DNA from: Chloromonas sp. AAM2
Taxonomy: Eukaryota > Chlorophyta > Chlorophyceae > Chlamydomonadales > Chlamydomonadaceae
Reading direction: 5' to 3'
Length of the DNA: 18,115 bases
Assembly: GCA_004335635.1 (NCBI GenBank)
Contig: QAXH01005611.1
Coordinates: 2,539 to 20,653, forward strand
Positions within the stretch are counted from its first letter, which is position 1. The number at the start of each line of letters is the position of its first letter. Positions 11,901-18,115 of this stretch are shown one piece after another. The notes under the pieces are model-generated. The model was not told where the DNA came from. It did not search any database and was given only the letters and a program-made list of their open reading frames with translations. A program made the translations under genes and the position numbers.

Positions 11901-13604
11901 AACACGCCCTGTGGCATGCTGGCATTCCTGTTATCAATTTCATCTTGCGGCAAAATGGTAATTCTGCTGGGGGGTTTGTCGCGTTGACTGCTGCCAGCTG
12001 CACGCTGAGGCACGCTATTGCCACCTGCTGTGGCCATGCCTTCCTGCTGGCTAGCAATGGCATCGCCAAGGGGTTCCTGTGGCTTGCTGTGACGGGTGGC
12101 ACCGCCCTGCTGCACCAAATCTTGGCAGCCCGTTCCCCGGGCCCTGCCGTGCCCAGCAGATGGCGGCAGCTGTGAAGTGTGAGCCACTGGCGAAGTGTGA
12201 TTAGAAACCGAAGGATGGTCTCCCAGCCATGTGCGTGACTTTCCATCTGTGCCAAGGGAGTGAGTTTCAAGCGGCTGTTGTGTGACCTCACTCCATGACA
12301 AAGGTGGTGGCGTGTCATGATGGGCTGGGCTGTTTATCTGGCTGGCTGTCAGGGTCTCATGCTGGCCAGCAAAGTGGTGTTCAGAGCCTCCGCTCACCAT
12401 GTGCCATGGCGTGTCAAGCTGGGATAAGAGTGAGGTCAGTGATGGCTGTGAGAGTGTGACAGGGACAGTCACTGGCCCGCCAACACGGCGCCTCACACTG
12501 CCAGGAGAACCGGCTGAAACCGCTACACTCTCAAGGCCTGTCCCAGTGTTACTCTTGTGCTGGACGTTTGTCGCTTGCTGCAGTGTGTCTGTAGCTGGCA
12601 ATGCCACTAACGACTGCCCAGTGTTGTTGGTTTGGTGATCGCAGAGATGGTGCTGGGCAGAGCTGATTTCGGCTGCAACTTCCTCGAGCGAGCTTCCAGC
12701 TTCGGTGAGGTGCAGTTCCAACATCTGCAACAGGAAAAAACGTTCTATGAAACAGATGGTAACGTCAATGTGCTATCTAATGACTAGCATGCAGTCACTG
12801 TATGGTCCGAAAGTCCAAAACAGCCGTGCCTGACTCTGTTCAGCAAACTCTTGGCATGGTCACAGAGCACTAGCTGTGGCACCTGCCAAATCCTTGTGTG
12901 AAGACCTTGTGCAGCACCTGGTGAACGGTTTGTGGGTAGAACAGTTGCGTGCTTGAACTGGTGCTTGAAACCAGCCTTAGTAAGAGCCATGCACCTATGG
13001 AGGACGGAGGCTGTGTGCAATCAATCACCTGCATGTCCTTTGCCAAGAGACCAGGCAGCCAGGCATCAGAGCTCATCTCAATGCCTTGCATGGTGTTCTT
13101 AGAAACCAGGAGGCTGGGACGAAACTGTACTGGGCCCTGACAGCTGTCTGGGATTGCACTGTGGGCCCCTGCAGCAGTGGCTGTGGGATGCGAGAGGGTT
13201 GTGGCCACACTGGCGGTTACAAAACGGTTGGCGTTGAATGTGGCGCCTATGTGTGGCCCATTAACTGCGTAGGACATGCTGACTGGCCTGCCAGGTCCAT
13301 CACGGCAAGGGACCACTGAGGTGGGTGAGTGGTGGTGAGAAGGGTGGCTGGCTGGTGGCAATGGCGAGCAATGAGACTGATGGCGTCTGTGGGTACGGCT
13401 GGGCGCCAGAGCAGGTGTTGTGCGCTGCAAGCTGCCAGGCATGCTGTGAGGGTAGGTGCAGACTTGTGCATGAGCTGCCATGGGCTGGATGCTGAGGTGA
13501 GAGGCGTGGGCGGTGCTGGTCGGAGGCAACAAGATGAATGGGCCTGCGCCAGAGGCTGGCAGGCAGCTGGATGCCTGCCCTGGGGACAGCCTCGCCCGTG
13601 GCAT
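3703..13604 (-). CDS. Giant OPR/HPR/FASTK-like helical-repeat protein, probably organelle-targeted
   Basis: Coding exons on the minus strand, each bounded by GT and AG and keeping phase: (13604-13029, probable first), 12724-10605, 10067-9749, 9389-9003, 8594-8520, 8117-6549, 6329-6253, 6010-5893, 5577-5431 and 4962-3703 (TGA). Without the first exon this gives 2,023 residues, with it about 2,215. Helical-repeat blocks typical of chlorophyte OPR/RAP/FASTK-like organellar RNA-binding proteins recur: QLAETIQRLRLDRSWNTG, PLGLYQLIRSCRSLNFRHA, YSATELCHALNCFSK, AAMQLVHALGVLRLQHPAIL, AAIHTAWCLARVGSPNPAL, EMVMFAWSVSAGVRPGA and LLWACAAPCMPCTEFLDEL (the last recalling the OPR PPPEWLDAL core). Between blocks are long Gln-, Ser- and Pro-rich inserts in exons 12724-10605, 8117-6549 and 4962-3703. 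No RAP domain is seen at the C-terminus. The family role is RNA processing or translation control in plastid or mitochondrion; the exact target cannot be read. Gene structure is firm, family moderately so, and the first exon is tentative. Confidence 0.8.
4723..4848 (-). repeat. CAG/CAA tract encoding interrupted polyglutamine
   Basis: In the last exon of the giant gene, about 42 residues are Gln in runs of 3 to 11, broken by single Arg residues (CGG) and one His. Mixed CAG and CAA codons and regular Arg interruptions suggest expansion of a short Q-R unit. It separates the LLWACAAP helical block from the Ser/Pro-rich tail. Confidence 0.95.
5305..5400. repeat. Degenerate short repeats around GCCTGATAGCTTGG
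   Basis: Several imperfect copies of a roughly 14-22 bp motif containing GCCTG(C)TAGCTTGG lie in the intron between exons 5577-5431 and 4962-3703, just past the donor of the former. Confidence 0.7.
5747..5855. repeat. Partial duplication in an intron of the giant gene
   Basis: TTGTGATCCAGATCAA occurs at 5747-5762 and 5820-5835; TAGTTGTGGATAAAGTTG occurs at 5773-5790 and 5838-5855. The order is kept but the spacer differs by several bases, so an approximately 40-bp segment was duplicated and then diverged in its middle. The surroundings are markedly more AT-rich than neighbouring exons. Confidence 0.9.
8789..8948. repeat. 15-bp direct repeat pair CATATGTGATCACAA
   Basis: Identical 15-mers at 8789-8803 and 8934-8948 enclose about 130 bp that includes the (AAC)16 tract. 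Both lie in the same intron. Confidence 0.9.
8887..8934. repeat. (AAC)16 microsatellite in an intron of the giant gene
   Basis: Sixteen uninterrupted AAC units (GTT on the transcribed strand) inside the intron between exons 9389-9003 and 8594-8520. One copy of a 15-bp direct repeat abuts its end. Confidence 0.97.
9170..9215 (-). repeat. CCTCAG-type hexamer run encoding Ser-Ala repeats
   Basis: Within exon 9389-9003 of the giant gene, GAGGCT/GAGGCA-type hexamers on the plus strand encode an alternating Ser-Ala segment that links two helical blocks. An adjoining Ala/Pro-rich stretch lies on the higher-coordinate side. Confidence 0.75.
10780..10842 (-). repeat. Three perfect 21-bp tandem repeats coding HQQQDQS
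   Basis: Three identical 21-bp units (plus-strand GTGACTGGTCCTGCTGCTGG plus T) start at 10780, 10801 and 10822, with degenerate copies on the 10761-10779 side. They encode a seven-residue Gln/Asp/His repeat in the large second exon of the giant gene. Confidence 0.95.
11101..11280 (-). repeat. CAG-rich, Gln-rich low-complexity coding segment
   Basis: A second Gln-rich region of the giant gene, in exon 12724-10605, built from CAG/CAA codons with Leu, His and Val (for example LQQQQQQQPGHAQQQQ). Probably disordered or coiled-coil. Confidence 0.85.
13029..13604 (-). CDS. Probable first coding exon (transit peptide) of the giant repeat-protein gene
   Basis: Reading from ATG 13604, which follows an in-frame TGA, the frame encodes 192 residues to a candidate donor CAG/GTGATT at 13029/13028. 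That exon ends in phase 0, matching the strong acceptor (pyrimidine tract TTTTTTCCTGTTGCAG) that opens the next exon at 12724. The first roughly 100 residues contain Arg, His, Ser, Pro and Ala but no Asp or Glu (the first acid is in CRDGPGRP), the composition expected of a chloroplast or mitochondrial transit peptide. Two other phase-0 donors lie downstream in the same frame (HQ/GTGCTG and HK/GTCTTC). The alternative is that translation starts at the ATG at 12724 and this exon is not coding. Confidence 0.5.
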
Positions 13605-14060
13605 GTGTCAGCGTTTGGGAGCTACTGAGCAGTATGCATGCCCTTGGAACACCACATGCAAGGTCTAGGCGGCATCCGGAGTATTGCCGTGATGGCTAAG
13701 AGGAATACATGGGCTCGCCTCGGCAAATGGCTGCTGCGTCAGCGGCTAGCTTTAGAGAACGACCATGCGGGTGTGCCGTAGAGACCGTGATGCATGGCAG
13801 GAGGTCTCGGGTGGCATGCATGTGGCAATGGCGGCCATTGACGTGTCGCGCGAAACCATGGCGTTTGAAAAACGGCGCATCTGGCAAACACAGTCATCAA
13901 ACACTACTCACCTATCTGTTCTTCACGTCTGCTTGAGCACCTATACAATATACGTGACAGTTTGCTGACGACCGTTTGCGCAGCATCGCGGCAACTCCCA
14001 TATCCCGATACGCTTATCCCACGCTTTCATCTGCTCACAAATCCAATCAACACATCCGGC
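13605..14060. promoter_or_regulatory. Putative divergent promoter between FIS1 and the giant repeat-protein gene
   Basis: About 456 bp separate the two outward-facing start codons (minus-strand ATG at 13604, plus-strand ATG at 14061), assuming the first-exon model of the giant gene. No coding frame here resembles a known protein, and I see no clear TATA box. The stretch must hold both 5' UTRs and whatever drives transcription both ways. If the giant gene instead starts at 12724, the shared region is about 1.3 kb. Confidence 0.5.
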
Positions 14061-15788
14061 ATGGACGCAGATGGATTGCCTACGACCGATCCCGAGATGG
14101 TGCACAGCATGCAAGCTGAATATGACCAGGCCTTCCGCTCAGGAACCGAAGAACAGATAGTTGCCGCACGCTTCCGACTGGTGAGAGCCCCTCTCGCCAA
14201 GGAGTGCGGCTCTGATGGAAGCTCTGTTATGGAAGCTTCATAGCTTTTCCCATCAACAGAGTTAGGGTTTCGTGGCAATTCCTCCCTTGACTGCGTTACT
14301 GGTAGTCGTGCCGTGAATTGATATATCATGATGACAGGTCATGTGCCGTCCTGCATGGGTCACTGGCTCATGTCTGCTTCACGTTGCCCACACAGGTCTG
14401 GGCCATGGTACACAGCAGTGACACACGACATGTGACCCGTGGGCAAGAGCTGGCAAAACGGAAACTACAAGATCCAGCCGTACGTGGGCACAGACAAGAG
14501 TGGGGCTGGTTACATGAGTGCACACACAGTGGCCAGGTTGATGTTCAAATCGTTTGCTGCGCCACTGTGGCAGGGCTGGCAGCATGGTACTCAAGCTTTC
14601 AGGCTTAACCCATTTCAAGTGTCATCCTAGTCATCAGGCAACTGCTCTGCAGCTGATCATGTGGTGCTAGTGTTTGATATGGCAAGTGTTGATCATTTGT
14701 CTGGATGTCATGGCAGATGCAGATGGGCTGATCAGTGCACAAACAGCAACAATCCTTGCGATTTCTTGCTGACGACCACACGTTGTGCTCTTGTTGCTCA
14801 CATGCAGATGACAGATAAGGACATGAGAGAACTGCGATACCTGGCAGCAGGTCAGAACATGGGCCTCTGTGTTTTGGGGTCGGAACATGGGCCTCTGTGT
14901 TTTGGGGTCGGAACATGGGCCTCTGTGTTTTGGGGTCGGAACATGGGCCTCTGTGTTTTGGGGTCGGAACATGGCCCTCTGTGTTCTTGGGCCGGTCAGG
15001 GCAGGCCAGGCTGTGCTGGCACTGGAGATTACAGAACAAGAGTCCTGCAGCCCACTTCCAAATTCACAAGACCAGAGCTCTCTAGCAGTGGTGCTCAGGT
15101 TTTGTATGCATATGCGATGATGCCAAGCTTGCCATTACCTTCAATCTTTGTATCTGGGCAGGAATCATTATATGCGTCCGGGGTGCAGACTCGGGCCACC
15201 GTGCTTTCAGAAGGCCGGAGAAGTGCTGATGTTGATAACGGAGCTGCCTGCCAGTTGCGATGCCTTCTGTGTCACTGCGGTATTGTGTCAGACTTGGTAT
15301 TGCCTGCCTGTTGGTTTGTGCTGCAGTCGGCTGTTATCGGCTAGGGCGGTACGTGGAGGCTAGGCGGCTTCTTAAGGAACTCTTACTGGCAAGTGTTGTT
15401 GACTCATCATGACTCAAGGCGCAGGCAGCACTGTGATGGCCCGTGGCGTGATCGATGACTTCACATTGTTCTAATCTGATTGCATAACAGCAGGCTGCTA
15501 CCACATCTATGAAAGCTTGCTTGCTTTCTTGCTTACAACAACAACTGCCCTTGTCGTTCACATCTGTGTCACTTTGGCTTCATGTGAGCCTTGTCAAAAC
15601 CGCAAACTGACCAGCAGCACCTGCCCTGGTGTTCCCTGGCGCAGATCCACCCTGACTTCCGCCAGGCCGAGGCGCTGCACAGCGCTGTGGATACCAAGAT
15701 CCTGAGCCAGGGGCTGGTGGGCATGGGTATTGGGGCGGCGGTGCTGGGTGTGGGACTGGCGGTGCTGTTCGGCGCGACCAAGAAATGA
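14061..15788 (+). CDS. FIS1: FIS1, tail-anchored mitochondrial/peroxisomal fission protein
   Basis: Five exons in continuous phase, 14061-14180, 14396-14479, 14808-14850, 15327-15388 and 15645-15788 (TGA), give 150 residues, the usual FIS1 length. The TPR-like helical core is recognisable: FRLVWAMVHSSDTRHVTRGQ (plant WALVHSRQTEDVQRG), MRELRYLAAVGCYRLGRYVE (plant YLLAVGYYRSGEF), ARRLLKELLLIHPDFRQAEA, then the linker KILSQGLVGMGIG and one C-terminal transmembrane helix rich in Gly, Ala, Val and Leu, ending in the basic tail ATKK. FIS1 sits in the mitochondrial and peroxisomal outer membrane by this tail and helps recruit the dynamin-related fission machinery. ATG 14061 is the first ATG of the open frame. 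Introns 1-3 have GT donors (GTGAGA, GTACGT, GTCAGA); intron 4 has a GC donor (CTG/GCAAGT at 15389). The gene is divergent from the giant repeat-protein gene on the left. I found no TGTAA signal in the first 500 nt after the stop. Confidence 0.93.
14851..14991 (+). repeat. 28-bp minisatellite, five tandem copies, in FIS1 intron 3
   Basis: Units start at 14851, 14879, 14907, 14935 and 14963. The core is GTCGGAACATGGGCCTCTGT plus TTTTGGG. The first copy differs (GTCAGA) and is itself the 5' splice site of FIS1 intron 3; the last copy has diverged. As 28 is not a multiple of 3 and the unit has no stop, the array is open in all plus-strand frames. Confidence 0.97.
15389..15644 (+). other. GC-AG intron 4 of FIS1
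   Basis: The exon coding ARRLLKELLL ends at 15388 and is followed by GCAAGT instead of GTAAGT; the acceptor is GGCGCAG ending at 15644. No GT donor nearby keeps both phase and the conserved FIS1 sequence, so this is a non-canonical GC-AG intron with an otherwise consensus donor. Confidence 0.85.
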
Positions 15789-16948
15789 AGACCGACATCT
15801 GTTTAGTGCCACTGCGGCATGCAACAGGTGGGCATTACGTGAAGAGAGCAACCAGCCGTCCAACTCAGCTGCCGGCTGAGTACATGTGCATCCACAACAG
15901 CGTTCGTGTGTATGGGCCGTGCAAGAACAGGCCTCTCACAAGGCAGACGCTGGCCCACACACAAGAACCGTTCGCCTCGCACACTGTGGGACAGTGCGGA
16001 GTTGTGCCACCAGACGCAGGCCGGGGCTGACATGTGCTTGTTACAAGGTCTACCACAGTCAGACGCACTTACACATGTTCAGTACACACGCCAGTAGCGC
16101 AGGCCCCTATTTGCTCTGGCTTTAGCCTCCTTTGGTGTACCCCAGCAGGCTCTTGACATCATGGTATGCGAATCAAGACTAGGCAGCTAATCAAACGTCT
16201 GGCGTACCCTGGAAGCATGTGTTTGATTGCATGGATGGGCCCAACCATTCGTAGACGCTGAACACCTTGCGCTGAAGGATGTGAAAGGGCTCACGGGCAC
16301 ATGCAACGAAACCATCAGGCCGATGGACTGACCCCGCCTTTCTGCAAGGACTTCAAGGCTTTTGCGTTACTGTCATTCATTATTAGGCAACTGTCAAATG
16401 GCCAGCAGCCCACCATGTTGGCCGGGCCAATGGCTTTTCTCAAGTTGGGGCCAGCCTGTCAGGCTAGGAGGATATTCCCAATCCCCCTGGTTGCATGACG
16501 CCACAGTCATGACTCTGGCTACCTGCCATTCTATTGCAATCTGGGAAAAGGCAATGCAATGCCAACCTAAAAGGTGATGGCAGAGGAATGAACATGGGGA
16601 AAAGACAGATGGTATAGTATGAGAATGATTGGGAGTGAGAAGCTGGTGTTGCTGTGGAACAAACCGTGTTAGCCAGTGGCTTTCCGACAATGCTGTCTGC
16701 GACGGATTGGTAGTTTTTGATAGACGAAGGAGACGTTGATAGGAAAATCAACGAGTTTAAATGGTTTCAATTGCCCCCTGTGTGGAAGGAAACATGCACT
16801 GCTCACTGCTGCCGCTCCCCAGTCCCCACAAGCTGTTCTTACAACAGGCTAGCAGATACGTGTAAAAGGAATTCGGAGAGCGCACTGCCTTACATCCACA
16901 CTGTGGTGACAAAGTGATTGCCTTGGACAGGCTATCAGCTGTTGAGAT
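15789..16948. other. Convergent intergenic region between FIS1 and the right-edge gene
   Basis: Both flanking genes end here. Open frames are all under 100 codons and none resembles a known protein. It should hold the 3' UTRs of both genes. The minus strand has the TGTAA signals noted for the right-edge gene; no plus-strand TGTAA is obvious near the FIS1 stop. Confidence 0.5.
16890..16894 (-). terminator. TGTAA polyadenylation signal of the right-edge gene
   Basis: TGTAA on the minus strand, about 55 nt downstream of the TGA at 16951-16949. A second TGTAA lies at 16839-16843. Spacing fits chlorophycean 3' ends and supports the assigned last exon. Confidence 0.6.
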
Positions 16949-18112
16949 TCAAGTCCCCGACTTGCGCACCTGGCGATCCTCCTCCCCTTCGCTGCTGGAG
17001 TCGGATATGATGAAGATCGCCGTCTGCATCTGATGCGCTTGCTGCGTGATACCCGCGAAGCCCTGCTGCGCAAGCTACGACGCTCTTAAGGCTGCAACGC
17101 AAGGCTGCGACGCTCTGCGCACGAATCGGAGATGACGGAGGCTTTCAGTAGATGAATAAAATTCACCCCATGTGGGGTTCACACACACACACACACACAT
17201 ACACATGTTTTGCTGACAAACAATGGTCCCTGGCGGTGATACAGACCTATTCACACAAACTGTCCCAGAATTGGCAAATTTTTTCAGTTGCATCATTCAC
17301 GTTGCAATCTCACCTTGGCAAATGCGTCACTGTCGGATACCGTCACATCCACGACCAATGTGGATGCGTTGGGACCCGTGGCAGCATGCAGCGTTGTGCT
17401 GCGTCCCTGCTGCGCCAAGAACCATATGAATCCTGAGGGTGCGTGCAGCACCTTGTCCGGCATGCATGTGATTCGATGGGCCGTTCGCCTGGGGACATGT
17501 GCGACACGAGAGCTCGTACTGGTTCAGGGGGAGAACACACACGGACGCACGCACGCACGCACCGCAGCGCAGCGCAGCGCAGCGCAGCGCAGCGCAGCAT
17601 CATCACACACCTGCAGGATGAGAGTGGTGTCTCCGTCTCCGAACTTCAACAGCAGGCGTGCGCGCTCAGCCTTGGGGTCGCCTGTGTCCGTAAGCTTGTC
17701 CTCGTGGAGACCCTGGTAATCCTTCTCGCATGGGTACAAGTGGAAAAACGCCAGCCTGCGGACACCAGGACACAGGAGTTGTTTTGGCACCGCACATTGT
17801 TCACCATGTACACGTTGTCGCTGTAGCATACGTTTTGAATCAATGCCTTCGTGCAACTGCATGCAATGCCTTGCTCATGCAATGCACTCACGTGAATTGG
17901 GCTGCAACACCTGCCATGCCCGGTGCTGCATGGAACACCCATGCCAATAATGCTGCAACTACTGCGAGCATAGATTGCACGAGGCTGCTTGCTGATGCCG
18001 CTGTGTTGGTCAGAAGGTGCTGGGCTGCATCCAGTGTGGCCTTGAAGCATGCAGCCAGTTTTGGACCACTTACAGACAGAGTTTGAGCTACACCGCCAGG
18101 ACATCGCCCGCT
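16949..18112 (-). CDS. Unidentified protein, C-terminal four exons (5' end beyond right edge)
   Basis: Exons on the minus strand chain in phase: (at most 18112)-17892, 17755-17609, 17488-17314 and 17065-16949 (TGA). The first exon must begin after the in-frame TGA at 18115-18113; its acceptor is not fixed. The first exon is predicted helical with a hydrophobic run (MLAVVAALLAWVFHA), the second holds FFHLYPCEKDYQG and RLLLKFGDGDTTLIL, the third APSGFIWFLAQQG and STLVVDVTVSDSDAFAK, the last QTAIFIISDSSSEGEEDRQ and a short basic end. Donors are GTGAGT, GTGTGA (or GTGTGT two bases earlier, which would break phase) and GTGAGA. TGTAA follows the stop by about 55 nt, so this is the true 3' end. I do not recognise the family. 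A helical segment ending in LLAW, then beta-like exons and an acidic tail recalls the C-terminus of plant APC4, but this is weak. Confidence 0.6.
17180..17199. repeat. (AC)n microsatellite
   Basis: About ten AC units in the last intron of the right-edge gene (GT on its transcribed strand). Confidence 0.95.
17535..17598. repeat. Adjacent ACGC and CGCAG microsatellites
   Basis: An ACGC tetranucleotide run (about 17544-17562) passes directly into about seven CGCAG pentanucleotide units (17563-17598). Together they make up about half of the 120-nt intron between exons 17755-17609 and 17488-17314. Confidence 0.95.
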
Positions 18113-18115
18113 TCA

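Noticed and set aside
10510..12318. Several antisense frames of 100-150 codons opposite the giant gene
   Set aside because: They mirror low-complexity codons of exon 12724-10605 and show no conserved domain.
14851..14991. Regular 28-bp repeats as a CRISPR array
   Set aside because: The units are directly abutting with no unique spacers, and they sit in an intron of a eukaryotic gene.
14661..15344. 227-codon plus-strand open frame as a gene
   Set aside because: It overlaps FIS1 exons 3 and 4 in a mixture of frames and owes its length to the stop-free 28-bp repeats.
17314..17488. REJ/PKD-type extracellular domain
   Set aside because: VVDVTVSDSDAFAK recalls the end of such domains, but the rest of the exon and its neighbours do not fit, and no repeats of the domain are visible.

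Overview
The window looks like nuclear DNA of a green alga (core Chlorophyta, probably Chlamydomonadales). Genes are split into many exons by GT-AG introns, TGTAA-type polyadenylation signals lie about 55-60 nt past two of the stop codons, one very large protein carries long Gln/Ala/Ser/Pro low-complexity inserts, and simple repeats are common. I see no bacterial operons, ribosome binding sites, tRNA, rRNA or mobile elements. The species call is inference; eukaryote and green lineage are well supported by the gene models.

Four protein-coding genes can be assembled by hand from splice sites with continuous reading phase. (1) 239-2022, minus strand, running off the left edge: six exons of an MSI4/FVE-type WD40 histone-chaperone protein (RBBP4/7 family). 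(2) 3703-13604, minus strand: a giant gene of at least nine coding exons plus a probable transit-peptide exon, encoding more than 2,000 residues of helical-repeat protein (OPR/HPR/FASTK-like, probably organellar RNA binding) with large disordered, Gln-rich inserts. (3) 14061-15788, plus strand: a complete five-exon FIS1 gene (150 aa, tail-anchored mitochondrial/peroxisomal fission protein) with one GC-AG intron and a 28-bp minisatellite starting exactly at one 5' splice site. (4) 16949-18112, minus strand, 5' end off the window: the last four exons of an unidentified protein with a hydrophobic helix and an acidic C-terminus; a weak resemblance to the APC4 C-terminus is offered only as a hypothesis.

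Layout: genes 1 and 2 are tandem on the minus strand with 1.7 kb between their coding parts. Genes 2 and 3 are head to head, with about 456 bp between the start codons, so they probably share a divergent promoter. Genes 3 and 4 converge with about 1.16 kb between stop codons. Introns hold most of the repeats: (AAC)n, (AC)n, ACGC and CGCAG microsatellites, a 28-bp minisatellite and a 73-bp-offset duplication. The hexamer TGCATG/CATGCA is conspicuously over-represented throughout.

No obviously new defence or mobile system is present. The most interesting items are the giant organelle-type repeat protein, its divergent pairing with FIS1, the unusual splicing features of FIS1, and the unidentified right-edge gene.
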